Source: an uncultured Pelagibacteraceae bacterium
GTDB taxonomy: Bacteria; Pseudomonadota; Alphaproteobacteria; Pelagibacterales; Pelagibacteraceae
Assembly (NCBI GenBank): GCA_902580945.1
Contig: CACHML010000011.1
Location: 1-43,479, forward strand
Reading direction: 5' to 3'
DNA: 43,479 nt
Within the stretch, counting starts at the first letter, position 1. The number at the start of each line of letters is the position of its first letter. Under the pieces are notes generated by a model. That model saw nothing but the letters and a program-made list of their open reading frames with translations. It did not search any database and was not told the origin of the DNA. Shown piece after piece: positions 28,501 to 36,660 of the stretch. The translations under genes were made by a program, and so were the position numbers.

Positions 28501-28528
28501 TAAAGAAAATAAGAGGATTAATGCTTAA
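25526..28528 (+). CDS. soxA: Sarcosine oxidase, alpha subunit
   Basis: 1000 residues, normal. Domains in order: an N-terminal ferredoxin-like domain (GFEGDTLASALLANG, then FKYHRPRGIMSCGSEEPNA); an NAD/FAD-binding Rossmann domain with DVLIIGGGISGIIASKIAA near residue 172 and VIVATGAIERPLVF; and a C-terminal GcvT-like tetrahydrofolate domain (GKCRYGLMLNEDGMVYDDGV; MHLLRAEKGFIIVGQDTDG). The subunit channels the formaldehyde-level carbon to tetrahydrofolate, giving 5,10-methylene-tetrahydrofolate plus H2O2. All expected blocks are present and in frame. It overlaps soxG by eight bases. Confidence 0.97.
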   Translation: MTKFRVNKTKFIDQTKTVSFNFDGKSYHGFEGDTLASALLANGVHLVGRSFKYHRPRGIMSCGSEEPNAICQINEDTDLTEPNVRATEIELYEGLNASSQNCWPSVNFDIGGINNLISPFIPAGFYYKTFMWPKSFWKKIYEPLIRWSAGLGKSPTKPDPELYDHKHVHCDVLIIGGGISGIIASKIAAKNNLKTILIEDKNILGGSTIFQKNENYKINNKYSSEWLNEEIAELKKLDNLTIKTRTTLAAYHSYNYLLAKENISDHIPVDKRNGGIRQRLWKIRADKVIVATGAIERPLVFNNNDRPGIMLSYSVKKYLDFYGVSCGFNNVIFTNNDSAYETAVSFKEKGISVEIIDIRKNSNSKIVKNAEKLGVKIYWNSTIVNTFGHRKINSIEIKNLSEDGSNVVGDKNRINCDCLALSGGWTPMVHMHTQSGGKLDFREIDQTFIPNEIDKNHINVGSCNGDFELEEIINNTNKKVKNFLKVSETEFDKTSILNSKELDKRNIWLLPSYISEGKCKSFIDFQNDSTAKDIKLALREGFKSIEHVKRYTTTGMATDQGKLSNMHALGIIADTAGVKMGTLGTTTFRPPFTPLTFGSIVGRSVGKFFDIIRKTSIHEWHVKNKAKFENVGQWKRPWYYPINNEDLHDAVQRESKAARDSAGILDASTLGKIDIQGTDASEFLNRVYTNAWSKLGIGKCRYGLMLNEDGMVYDDGVTTRLGENHYLMTTTTGGAANVLSKLEDYLQTEWPELDVYLTSVTDHYSTASICGPNSKKILKKIFQDKDFSDDAFPHMSYQNAKIDEINCRIMRISFTGELSYEINIESQYGKSLWEKCIEAGKEFKITPYGTETMHLLRAEKGFIIVGQDTDGTMTPIDLQMDWIVSKKKFDFIGKRSLYRSDTIREDRKQLVGLLTDDPNEVLEEGAQIVSDMNKKPIEMIGHVTSSYFSPNLNKSIALAVVKSGKKMNGQKLIVPMENKNINVTVSDSVFLDKENKRINA

Positions 28529-29066
28529 TCAAGAATATCCTAAATTTGAAAAAGGTTCATTTGACGGTCTCGAAATTTCATTATCTGAACCAATTGTAAA
28601 AATAAATTTAAGAGGAAAAAAGAAAGAATTTTTTACCAAAATAGGAAAAATCTTATCTATAATTTTACCTATTGAGCCGAATACAAGTTCATCAAATCAA
28701 CAATATAATACACTGTGGCTAAGTCCAGACGAATGGTTGGTATATTTTAAAGGTGAAGATCGACAATTATTCAATAACCTTTTTAATGAAATTTCAAAAC
28801 TTAATTTTGGTTCAGTCGTTGATGTCTCAAATCAATGGATTTCTATTAATATAAAGGGTAATAAGACTTTTGATCTTCTTTCCTCTGGATCGCCATTTAA
28901 TTTTGAAAGTTTCAAGAAAACTAAAAACTCAGTTACACAAACCCTGTTAAATCATACAGATGTGATTATCCACCATAAAGAAATCAATGAAATTAATCTT
29001 TTTGTAAGAAGATCCTTTTCTGAAGATTTATGGTTGTGGATTAAAGACAGTGCTAGATTTATCTAA
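28521..29066 (+). CDS. soxG: Sarcosine oxidase, gamma subunit
   Basis: 181 residues, normal. SoxG is the structural gamma subunit, related to the folate-binding half of GcvT. Typical segments are LWLSPDEWLVYF near residue 66, SVVDVSNQWISINIKG, and a C-terminal FVRRSFSEDLWLWIKDSA. The start follows AGAGGATTA, a reasonable ribosome-binding site, and overlaps soxA by eight bases. Its last 39 bases overlap the MATE transporter gene on the other strand, an unusually long convergent overlap. Confidence 0.93.
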   Translation: MLNQEYPKFEKGSFDGLEISLSEPIVKINLRGKKKEFFTKIGKILSIILPIEPNTSSSNQQYNTLWLSPDEWLVYFKGEDRQLFNNLFNEISKLNFGSVVDVSNQWISINIKGNKTFDLLSSGSPFNFESFKKTKNSVTQTLLNHTDVIIHHKEINEINLFVRRSFSEDLWLWIKDSARFI

Positions 29067-30389
29067 TTTTTTTTTTATATAATAGCTAACATACGTAAAT
29101 AAAAGTATAGATAGAGTCCACTGGAAAACAAACCATAACCAAAAAAAAGTATCAAAGTCAGCTGATAAGTATTTAGCTAAATAGAAAACACATATTGGCA
29201 CTAGTACATTTCTCATCATATTATTGACCATTGCATAATTTGACTTCTTCAAACCCATAAAAAATCCATTAGATAAAAAGAAAATTGGGTAAGCTGGTAA
29301 TATGAAAGCTGCAATTTTTAAATACCTTCTTCCATATTCTAATACCACTTCGTTGCTAGAAAAAAACCTTGGAACTATATCTGCTGTTAAATAAACTAAT
29401 ATTCCTGAAAAAAACATCAAGATAAGCCCGTATTTAATTGAAACGAAGTAAGTCTCTTTAACTCTATCAAAGTTATTTGCACCAAAGTTTTGAGCTATAA
29501 TTGAGATTATTGCAGTATTTATTCCTAGTATTGGCAGTAAAACAACCTGCTCTATTCTCGTAGCTGCACCATAACCAGCAACTGCTAGCTCACTTGTCTG
29601 ACCAACATAAGTGAAAATAAATGTGGCTGCTACAGCATATCCACATATTGCAATTGATATTGGCATTGATTGAAAGAAAATATTTTTTAAAAAAATAAAT
29701 TTTACATTAAAATATTCAATTGTAATTTTTTTAACACGTGGATTTTGTAAAACTTTAAAAAGAATAATAAGAAATGCTATTAATTGTGCAATAATTGTTG
29801 ATAAACCTATTCCCATCATTCCCATTGCAGGAATAAATAAAAACCCAAATATTAAAATGGGATTTAAAATTATATTTAAGAGAAAACTGAGAATTAAAAC
29901 ATTTCTGTATGTTTTTGTATCTCCTTCAGCATGTAAAAGCGAATTTAATGAAACAACAAGGAAAAATAGGAATGATCCATAAAACATAATATTTGTATAT
30001 TGGAGACCCAAATTTGTAATTTCTTCAGTTGATCCCATCAGATTAAATACCTTTTCCGAAAAATAGAGTCCTATAAATGTAATAAAAACTGAAATTAGTA
30101 AACCGTAAATTATAATATGAGTAAAATAGTACGAGGCATTTTTTTCATTTTTTTCTCCAATACTATTTCCTATCAATGAAGTTCCACCTACAGTAACACC
30201 AATAGATGTTGCAACAATTATAAAGTATATTGGAAAAGATTTACTCAATGCTGATAAAGCCTCTGGCGAAATTAGTCCAGAATAGAATGTATCTACAATA
30301 TTGTATAAGGTTTGAAAAAGCGTTCCAACGCTTGCTGGTATTGCAAGTTTTCTTACAAGTACGGGAATATTTTCTTTAAGCAAGTCCAT
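29028..30389 (-). CDS. MATE-family multidrug/cation efflux transporter
   Basis: 453 residues and about 12 membrane helices arranged as two similar halves, the MATE pattern. Recognisable segments include VGTLFQTLYNIVDTFYSGLI, GVTVGGTSLIGNSIGEKNEKNA, a PILIFGFLFIPAMGMMGIGLSTIIAQL helix pair (here split across about residues 172-198), and AGYGAATRIEQVVLLPILGINTAIISIIAQN in the second half. MATE proteins export cationic compounds in exchange for H+ or Na+; the substrate here is unknown. It follows trhO by 17 bases and may be the last gene of the gatCAB run. Its 3' end overlaps soxG on the opposite strand by 39 bases. Confidence 0.93.
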   Translation of the reverse strand: MDLLKENIPVLVRKLAIPASVGTLFQTLYNIVDTFYSGLISPEALSALSKSFPIYFIIVATSIGVTVGGTSLIGNSIGEKNEKNASYYFTHIIIYGLLISVFITFIGLYFSEKVFNLMGSTEEITNLGLQYTNIMFYGSFLFFLVVSLNSLLHAEGDTKTYRNVLILSFLLNIILNPILIFGFLFIPAMGMMGIGLSTIIAQLIAFLIILFKVLQNPRVKKITIEYFNVKFIFLKNIFFQSMPISIAICGYAVAATFIFTYVGQTSELAVAGYGAATRIEQVVLLPILGINTAIISIIAQNFGANNFDRVKETYFVSIKYGLILMFFSGILVYLTADIVPRFFSSNEVVLEYGRRYLKIAAFILPAYPIFFLSNGFFMGLKKSNYAMVNNMMRNVLVPICVFYLAKYLSADFDTFFWLWFVFQWTLSILLFTYVSYYIKKKLDKSSTVFNPQP

Positions 30390-30406
30390 ATAAGTTAATT
30401 ATTTTT

Positions 30407-31309
30407 TTAATATTCTTTTTTAAAGATATGTCTCTTACCTAATTTTTTTGCAAGTAATATCTGTTTTTGTCTCATAGCAAATCTTGATTTTTGATCATCT
30501 GTTAAAGAATCGTGACATTTTGGACAATGAATGCCCTCTGCATACTTTGGTGACTTTTTCTCTTTGATTGACACTGGTTTTCTACAACCACTGCAAATTG
30601 AATAAGTTCCTTGCTTGAGACCGTGTTTTATGGAAACTCTATTATCAAAAACAAAACATTCACCTAGCCACTGACTATTTTTTTTTTCTACATTGTTAAG
30701 ATAATTAATTATACCGCCTTTCAATAAATATATATTTTTAAATCCCCTTTTTTTTAAATACACATTTGTTTTCTCACATCTTATACCTCCAGTACAAAAC
30801 AGTGCTATATTCTCTTTTTTATTAAATTTTTTTAGATATTCGGGAAATTGACGAAAATTTTCTACATTAGGATTTATCGATTGTTTAAAGCTTCCTACAT
30901 TATGTTCAAAAGGCTTTCTGGTATCTATCAGTATTGTGTCCTTTCTTTTAATTAATTTATTCCACTCTTTCGGATTGAGATTATTTTTAGGTGATTTGTA
31001 GTTTTTAATATTAAAACCCATAGGTACTACTTCTTTTTTAATTTTAATTTTAGGTTTGTGAAAAGGTTTAAATTTACTTGTAGAATTATTTTCTGAATTA
31101 AATTTTTTTATTTGAAATAGTTGTTTAAAAACTTTTTTAAATTTAAGAATGTTATGTAATTTAGCAGAAATAGTTCCATTAATGCCTTCTGTAGAAATAA
31201 TAATAGAGCCAATAATTTCATGATTTTTAAGTAACTTTTCTAATAGTATTTTATTTTTTTTTAAATTTTTAAGTTTCTTAAACTTATAAAAACCAAATAT
31301 GTGATACAT
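30407..31309 (-). CDS. trhO: tRNA uridine(34) hydroxylase (rhodanese family)
   Basis: 300 residues, matching the TrhO/YceA family. TrhO uses O2 to form 5-hydroxyuridine at wobble position 34 of certain tRNAs. The N-terminal domain has GSIIISTEGINGTIS. The rhodanese domain has ILIDTRKPFEHNVGSF and the catalytic cysteine loop FCTGGIRCEKTNVYL. The C-terminus carries GECFVFDNRVSIKHGL and a zinc ribbon (CSGC...CPKC). The gene begins right after the stop of an O-methyltransferase, with no spacer, which is informative because TrhO's product is a substrate for methylation (see findings). Confidence 0.95.
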   Translation of the reverse strand: MYHIFGFYKFKKLKNLKKNKILLEKLLKNHEIIGSIIISTEGINGTISAKLHNILKFKKVFKQLFQIKKFNSENNSTSKFKPFHKPKIKIKKEVVPMGFNIKNYKSPKNNLNPKEWNKLIKRKDTILIDTRKPFEHNVGSFKQSINPNVENFRQFPEYLKKFNKKENIALFCTGGIRCEKTNVYLKKRGFKNIYLLKGGIINYLNNVEKKNSQWLGECFVFDNRVSIKHGLKQGTYSICSGCRKPVSIKEKKSPKYAEGIHCPKCHDSLTDDQKSRFAMRQKQILLAKKLGKRHIFKKEY

Positions 31310-31966
31310 TTAAATTTTCCTACAAACTGTTACTCCATCACCAATAGGTAAAATATATTTTTCAACCTTTGAATCATTTTTTACATAAGTATTAAAATCT
31401 CGGATTATATTAGTCATTCTGTCGATTTTATTATAATTAGCAACATCACCTTTCCACAAAACATTGTCAATTATGATTAATCCATCTTTGGTTAAAAGTT
31501 TATATGACATATCATAATATTTAATATAATTTTCTTTATCTGCATCAATAAAAATCAAATCAAACTTTTCACTTCTCTCTGATAATATATTTAGTTGTTC
31601 TAACGCTGAACCTACAATCAAATTAATTTTGTTATCTATCTTTGCTTTTTTGAAAAAGGTTTTAGCTATATCTGAAGTATTTTTATTTTTATCAACACAG
31701 GTTATAAAACCATCATCTTTTACAGCAAGAGCCATCGATAATGCACTATAACCTGTAAATGTTCCTATCTCTAAAATTTTTTTTAAATTCTTACTTTTAA
31801 TTAATAGTTGCATAAAATATGCTTGAGTTACAGATATTTGCATTTTTTTTATTTCACCCAAACTATTATTATGTTTAATAATTTCTTTCTGCACAGGATG
31901 TAGATCGTAAGAGTTGTTTGAAATATAGTTTTCTAAGTTTTCGTCTATTTCAATGCTTTTTATCAC
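31310..31966 (-). CDS. SAM-dependent O-methyltransferase, CCoAMT/TrmR-like
   Basis: 218 residues, class I Rossmann methyltransferase of the O-methyltransferase 3 family. The SAM site is [18 protein letters not shown] near residue 66, followed by ITCVDKN. The metal and catalytic region is [18 protein letters not shown], then [13 protein letters not shown], and the protein ends [14 protein letters not shown]. Family members methylate catechols, caffeoyl-CoA or, for TrmR (YrrM) of Bacillus subtilis, 5-hydroxyuridine in tRNA. The close fit of [12 protein letters not shown] to COMTD1-like members means the substrate cannot be told from sequence alone. It starts with GTG in a GTGA overlap with the stop of gatB and touches trhO. 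Confidence 0.9.
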   Translation of the reverse strand: MIKSIEIDENLENYISNNSYDLHPVQKEIIKHNNSLGEIKKMQISVTQAYFMQLLIKSKNLKKILEIGTFTGYSALSMALAVKDDGFITCVDKNKNTSDIAKTFFKKAKIDNKINLIVGSALEQLNILSERSEKFDLIFIDADKENYIKYYDMSYKLLTKDGLIIIDNVLWKGDVANYNKIDRMTNIIRDFNTYVKNDSKVEKYILPIGDGVTVCRKI

Positions 31967-33429
31967 TTAGTAAGTTTTGTTTTTAAAATTTCATTTAATA
32001 ATTTTGGGTTAGCTTTTCCACCAGAAACTTTCATTGCTTGGCCTACAAAAAACCCAAATAATTTATCTTTTCCTGATTTATACTCTGTTACTTTATCCTG
32101 ATTATCATTTAAAATTTGATCTATTAATTTTTCTAATTCTTCAGGATTGCTCTCTTGTTTTAAACCTTTTTCATTAATGATCTTTTCAGGATCTTCATCT
32201 TTTTCAGCCATAATCTCAAATATAGTTTTTGCAATTTTTCCAGATATAGTTCCATCTTTAATAAAATTTACTAATTTTGATAAGTTCTTAGAACTTATAG
32301 GACTATCGCTTATATCTAGGCCTTTTTCATTTAATAAAGCAAATAGTTCTCCTGTAATCCAATTAGTGGATAATTTTACATCTGAGTCTTTTATTACTTC
32401 CTCAAAATATTTTGATGTTTCTATATCAGAAACTAAAATAGTTGCCTCATAAGGAGTTAAATTAAATTTATCTATAAATCTTTTTTTTTTCTCATCAGGT
32501 AATTCTGGGATCTCTAATTTAATCTTATTAATATATTCATCATCAATTTCTAATGGAAGCAAGTCTGGATCTGGAAAATACCTATAATCATGAGCATCTT
32601 CTTTTGATCTCATAGATCTTGTTTCATTTTTTTTTGTATCAAAAAGTCTTGTTTCTTGATCAATCTTTTTGCCGTCTTCTATCAAATCAACTTGTCTATT
32701 TGCTTCATAAATAATTGCCATTTGCATAAACTTGATTGAATTAACATTTTTAATCTCGCACCTTGTCCCTAAATCTTTTGAGCCTTTTTTTCTAACTGAA
32801 ACATTAACGTCAGCTCGTAACGAACCCTCTTGCATATTACCATCGCAAGTTCCGAGATATCTCATAATTGACCTTAGTTTTTTAATATAAGAATTTACTT
32901 CATCTGGTGATCTTAAATCAGGTTTACTTACTATTTCCATTAAGGCTACGCCTGATCTATTGAGATCTACTAATGTACTATTTGGATCAATATCGTGAAT
33001 ACTTTTTCCAGCATCTTGCTCTAGATGTAATCTTTCTATTCCTACTTTTTTTTGACCTTCTGGCATATCTAAAGTGACCATACCCTCTCCTACAATAGGA
33101 TATTTATATTGAGATATTTGATATCCTTGAGGTAAATCAGCATAGAAATAATTTTTTCTGTCAAAAACTGATTTATTATTAATTTTTGCTTTTAAGCCAA
33201 TTCCTGTCTTTATAGCTTGCTTAACGCAGAACTCATTAATAACAGGTAGCATTCCTGGGAAAGCTGCATCGACTAAGCTTACTTGAGTATTTGGTTCGGC
33301 ACCAAATTTTGTTGATGAGCTTGAAAATAATTTAGAGTTTGATGTTACTTGTGCATGAACTTCAAGACCAATCACAACTTCATAGATATTTTGGTCTCTA
33401 GTTATAAAAAATTCACTTTTATCACTCAT
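31963..33429 (-). CDS. gatB: Asp-tRNA(Asn)/Glu-tRNA(Gln) amidotransferase subunit B
   Basis: 488 residues, normal. GatB binds the misacylated tRNA and activates its side chain with ATP; GatA supplies ammonia. Family motifs: [13 protein letters not shown] at the start, [55 protein letters not shown], and [16 protein letters not shown]. The C-terminal tail domain ([23 protein letters not shown]) is present. It overlaps gatA by four bases (ATGA). GatCAB implies that Gln- and/or Asn-tRNA is made indirectly here. Confidence 0.98.
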   Translation of the reverse strand: MSDKSEFFITRDQNIYEVVIGLEVHAQVTSNSKLFSSSSTKFGAEPNTQVSLVDAAFPGMLPVINEFCVKQAIKTGIGLKAKINNKSVFDRKNYFYADLPQGYQISQYKYPIVGEGMVTLDMPEGQKKVGIERLHLEQDAGKSIHDIDPNSTLVDLNRSGVALMEIVSKPDLRSPDEVNSYIKKLRSIMRYLGTCDGNMQEGSLRADVNVSVRKKGSKDLGTRCEIKNVNSIKFMQMAIIYEANRQVDLIEDGKKIDQETRLFDTKKNETRSMRSKEDAHDYRYFPDPDLLPLEIDDEYINKIKLEIPELPDEKKKRFIDKFNLTPYEATILVSDIETSKYFEEVIKDSDVKLSTNWITGELFALLNEKGLDISDSPISSKNLSKLVNFIKDGTISGKIAKTIFEIMAEKDEDPEKIINEKGLKQESNPEELEKLIDQILNDNQDKVTEYKSGKDKLFGFFVGQAMKVSGGKANPKLLNEILKTKLTK

Positions 33430-34883
33430 TTAATCCACCAATCAGAAATATTATTTTTATAATTAATTTTTTCCTCCATTGAATATGCAATATTTAAAAC
33501 AGTTTGCTCATCGAATGGTTTGCCAATTATTTGTAAACCTAAGGGATAATTATTTTTGTCAGTGCCAGCGGGAATAGAAATACCAGGTAATCCAGCAAGG
33601 TTTACTGGCACTGTGAAAATATCATTTAAATACATTGAGACTGGGTCACTTGATTTTTCACCAATTTTAAAGGCTGAACTTGGTGTAGAAGGTGTTAGAA
33701 TTGCATCAACTTTATTGTATGCTTCATCAAAATCTTTTTTTATTAATTGTCTTACCTTTTGTGCTTTTAGATAATACGCATCATAATATCCTGAGGACAA
33801 AACATACGTGCCAATCATTATTCTTCTCTTTACTTCTTCTCCAAAACCTTCAGATCTTGTTTTTTCATACATATCTATTAAGTTTTCTCCTGACGATCTA
33901 AAACCATATTTAACACCATCATATCTAGCTAAATTTGATGAAGCTTCAGCAGGTGCAACAATATAATAAGTAGGCAAAGCATAGCTTGTGTGTGGCAATG
34001 AAATATCAATTATTTCTGCTCCACATTCCTTTGCATATTCAATTCCTTTTTGCCAAAGTTTTTCAATTTCATCTGGCATACCATCTATTCTATACTCTTT
34101 AGGGATTCCAATTTTTAATCCTTTGATATTATTGGTAAGATCTTTAGAATAATTATTTCTTTTAAAATCAATAGATGTTGAATCTTTTTTATCGAACGAT
34201 GAGATTACTTCTAAAAGTATCGAACAATCCTTAACATCTTTACTCATTGGGCCTGCTTGATCCAATGAAGATGCAAATGCAACAATTCCATATCTTGAGC
34301 AGCTACCATAGGTCGGTTTTAATCCTACTGTTCCAGTAAAAGATGCCGGTTGTCTTATAGATCCGCCTGTATCAGTACCAATTGTAATAGGAGTTAAATT
34401 AGCTGCTAGAGCAGCAGATGAACCTCCCGATGACCCACCAGGAACTATATTTTCAGCAATTGGATTTTGGACGTTGCCAAAAAAACTTGTTTCATTTGAT
34501 GACCCCATTGCAAATTCATCACAATTAAGTTTGCCCAATAAAATACCACCTTCATTCCAAATATTTTGTGTAACAGTTGACTCATAAGTTGGGATAAAAT
34601 TATTAAGAATATTGCTTCCTGCAGTTGTTCGAACATCAGTAGTACAAAAAAGATCTTTAACGGCTATTGGAATACCTGGAAGTTTCAAATCAAAATTAGG
34701 TCTATTGTCAAATTCCTTTGAATGCTTTAAACAATTTTCAAAGTTTTCAGTTACATAGGTATTTAATTTTTTTGATCTCTCAGCTCTATCTACAAAAGAT
34801 TTTGCAGCTTCATTTGAGGATATTTTTTTCTCTTTGATATTTTTAATTAATTCAAAAAGTGTTAAAGATGTTATTTCAGACAT
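33426..34883 (-). CDS. gatA: Asp-tRNA(Asn)/Glu-tRNA(Gln) amidotransferase subunit A
   Basis: 485 residues, amidase-signature family. GatA hydrolyses glutamine and passes ammonia to GatB. The Ser-cisSer-Lys triad is visible: the lysine in [11 protein letters not shown], the cis-serine in [15 protein letters not shown], and the nucleophilic serine in [14 protein letters not shown]. The C-terminus has the family's [13 protein letters not shown] and [13 protein letters not shown]. It shares one base with the stop of gatC and overlaps gatB by four, giving an uninterrupted gatC-gatA-gatB operon. Confidence 0.98.
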   Translation of the reverse strand: MSEITSLTLFELIKNIKEKKISSNEAAKSFVDRAERSKKLNTYVTENFENCLKHSKEFDNRPNFDLKLPGIPIAVKDLFCTTDVRTTAGSNILNNFIPTYESTVTQNIWNEGGILLGKLNCDEFAMGSSNETSFFGNVQNPIAENIVPGGSSGGSSAALAANLTPITIGTDTGGSIRQPASFTGTVGLKPTYGSCSRYGIVAFASSLDQAGPMSKDVKDCSILLEVISSFDKKDSTSIDFKRNNYSKDLTNNIKGLKIGIPKEYRIDGMPDEIEKLWQKGIEYAKECGAEIIDISLPHTSYALPTYYIVAPAEASSNLARYDGVKYGFRSSGENLIDMYEKTRSEGFGEEVKRRIMIGTYVLSSGYYDAYYLKAQKVRQLIKKDFDEAYNKVDAILTPSTPSSAFKIGEKSSDPVSMYLNDIFTVPVNLAGLPGISIPAGTDKNNYPLGLQIIGKPFDEQTVLNIAYSMEEKINYKNNISDWWIK

Positions 34884-35170
34884 TACTCAACAACTTTCGG
34901 CACTACAAAAAAATCATCATTTTTTTCTGGTGAATTTTTTAATATTTTTTCTCTTATATTTTCACTTTTAATTTTATCATCTCTAAATCTTAGTGTTGTT
35001 TCAGCTATGGAAGTTAATGGTTCAACATTATCTGTATTTAATTCATTTAATTTTTCTATAAATTCAAATATTGAATTCATATCAGTTGCTAGTTTTTCAG
35101 CTTTTTTCTCCTCTAATGAGATTCTAGCTAATTTTGATATGTGTTTTACAGTTTTAAGATCTATAGTCAT
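34883..35170 (-). CDS. gatC: Asp-tRNA(Asn)/Glu-tRNA(Gln) amidotransferase subunit C
   Basis: 95 residues, the small belt subunit that wraps around GatA and contacts GatB. The product starts MTIDLKTVKHISKLARISL, the typical GatC opening, with NSIFEFIEKLNELNTDNVEPL in the middle and the C-terminal PEKNDDFFVVPKVVE. The frame is open to an ATG at 35200, but the ten extra residues have no counterpart in the family, so the ATG at 35170 is preferred. The gene is divergent from ruvX, a conserved alphaproteobacterial arrangement. Confidence 0.95.
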   Translation of the reverse strand: MTIDLKTVKHISKLARISLEEKKAEKLATDMNSIFEFIEKLNELNTDNVEPLTSIAETTLRFRDDKIKSENIREKILKNSPEKNDDFFVVPKVVE

Positions 35171-35220
35171 ATGGTAAAAAATATTGTCGCAAACTATCAC
35201 TTAAGTTAAAAATATACAAT

Positions 35221-35676
35221 ATGATCACTATTAACGAATTCAAATCAAAAGTAACAGATGGAGCAAGAATTATAGGTATAGATTTAGGTACAAAAAGGAT
35301 TGGTATTGCAATAAGCGATAGTAATCTAAAAATTGCTACCCCTTATAAAACTTTAGAAAAAATAAAGTCTTCTAAATTAATTGAAGATATAAAAGACATA
35401 ATTAAAGAGAACGATGTCAAAGGAATAATAATTGGAAATCCAATAAATATGGATGGATCTTATGGCAAATCCTCACAATCAGCAAAAGACATTGCTATCA
35501 ATCTTGCAGATAAAATTAATATTCCTGTTTGCCTATGGGATGAAAGATTGTCTACGGTTGGAGCTTTTAATTTGTCCAGTGAATTAGATATAAACGTTAG
35601 CAAAAGAGAGAAAGATATAGATAAATTTGCTGCAGCATTTATTTTACAAGGAGCCCTAGATTATTTACAGAATTAA
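35221..35676 (+). CDS. ruvX: Putative pre-16S rRNA nuclease YqgF/RuvX
   Basis: 151 residues with an RNase H-like fold. It is thought to finish the 5' end of 16S rRNA, although the name RuvX recalls an older idea of Holliday junction cleavage. Conserved parts are IIGIDLGTKRIGIAISDS with the first catalytic aspartate, IIIGNPINMDGSYG, CLWDERLSTVGAFN, and the terminal DKFAAAFILQGALDYL. It is the first gene of a run into pyrB and is divergent from gatC across a short spacer. Confidence 0.95.
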   Translation: MITINEFKSKVTDGARIIGIDLGTKRIGIAISDSNLKIATPYKTLEKIKSSKLIEDIKDIIKENDVKGIIIGNPINMDGSYGKSSQSAKDIAINLADKINIPVCLWDERLSTVGAFNLSSELDINVSKREKDIDKFAAAFILQGALDYLQN

Positions 35677-35679
35677 TGC

Positions 35680-35708
35680 TTGCATAGTTAACACTATATA
35701 GTTATAGA
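35680..35708 (+). promoter_or_regulatory. Possible promoter of pyrB
   Basis: TTGCAT at 35680-35685 is followed after 17 bases by TATAGA at 35703-35708. The spacer holds a perfect ten-base palindrome ACTATATAGT at 35693-35702. The -10 box ends only ten bases before the pyrB ATG, so a transcript from it would have almost no leader. The whole 42-base ruvX-pyrB gap is AT-rich, so this is weak evidence. Confidence 0.35.
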
Positions 35709-35718
35709 GTTAATTTTA

Positions 35719-36660
35719 ATGGCAATCAAATCTAAAAAAGCTATTAAAATTTCTCAAAAACATTTGTTAGGTATTCAAGACTTATCAGTCAATGATGTGA
35801 ATATAATTTTGAATGAAGCCTCAAAATTCATTGAGTTAAACAAAAGTAAAAACAAAAAGCTTGATATTTTAAAAGGTAAAACGCAAATAAATTTATTTTT
35901 TGAACCTTCCACGAGAACTCAAAGTTCTTTTGAATTGGCAGGAAAAAGATTAGGCGCAGATGTAATGTCAATGAATATTACAAACTCAGCAATAAAAAAA
36001 GGTGAAACTCTAATAGATACGGCAATGACATTAAATGCAATGCATCCAGATATAATTGTTGTTAGGCATCAAGACTCTGGTGCTTGTAATTTGTTATCTC
36101 AAAAAGTTAATTGTGCAGTTCTTAATGCAGGAGATGGTCGAAGAGAACACCCTACTCAAGCACTTCTTGATGCATTAACTATAATAAATAGAAGAAAAAA
36201 AATAGAAGGACTTAAAATAGCTATATGTGGAGATATTCTTCATTCAAGAGTAGCAAGGTCAAATATTTATTTACTTAACATGTTAGGTGCTGAAGTAAAT
36301 ATAGTAGCACCATCTAATCTTATGCCAAATGAAATAGAAAAATTTGGGGTCAATATTTTTTCGGATATGAAAAAAGGAGTTAAAGATTGTGACATAGTGA
36401 TGATGTTAAGGCTTCAAAATGAGAGAATGACAAGTTCTTTTCTATCGTCTAACAGAGAATACTACGAATATTACGGTTTAACACCAGACAAAATAAAATT
36501 TGCTAAAGAAGACGCACTTATAATGCATCCGGGTCCAATGAATAGAGGAATTGAAATTGATACAAACTTAGCAGACGATATTAATAAAAGTGTAATTAAA
36601 GAACAAGTTGAATTAGGTGTAGCAGTAAGAATGGCTTGCTTAAAGATATTTTGTGAATAA
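35719..36660 (+). CDS. pyrB: Aspartate carbamoyltransferase, catalytic subunit
   Basis: 313 residues, normal. It joins carbamoyl phosphate and aspartate in pyrimidine synthesis. The carbamoyl phosphate loop [19 protein letters not shown] is intact near residue 60, and [12 protein letters not shown] and the C-terminal [12 protein letters not shown] are present. The next gene is a dihydroorotase paralogue whose metal site is lost (zero-base gap). In bacteria with this pairing, the inactive protein forms a complex with PyrB. No regulatory pyrI gene follows. Confidence 0.97.
   Translation: MAIKSKKAIKISQKHLLGIQDLSVNDVNIILNEASKFIELNKSKNKKLDILKGKTQINLFFEPSTRTQSSFELAGKRLGADVMSMNITNSAIKKGETLIDTAMTLNAMHPDIIVVRHQDSGACNLLSQKVNCAVLNAGDGRREHPTQALLDALTIINRRKKIEGLKIAICGDILHSRVARSNIYLLNMLGAEVNIVAPSNLMPNEIEKFGVNIFSDMKKGVKDCDIVMMLRLQNERMTSSFLSSNREYYEYYGLTPDKIKFAKEDALIMHPGPMNRGIEIDTNLADDINKSVIKEQVELGVAVRMACLKIFCE

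Noticed and set aside
35691..35706. NrdR-box-like ACACTATATAGTTATA upstream of pyrB
   Set aside because: It matches the left half of the NrdR consensus but not the right half (TwG positions differ), lies before a pyrimidine gene rather than a ribonucleotide reductase gene, and is likely chance in AT-rich DNA.
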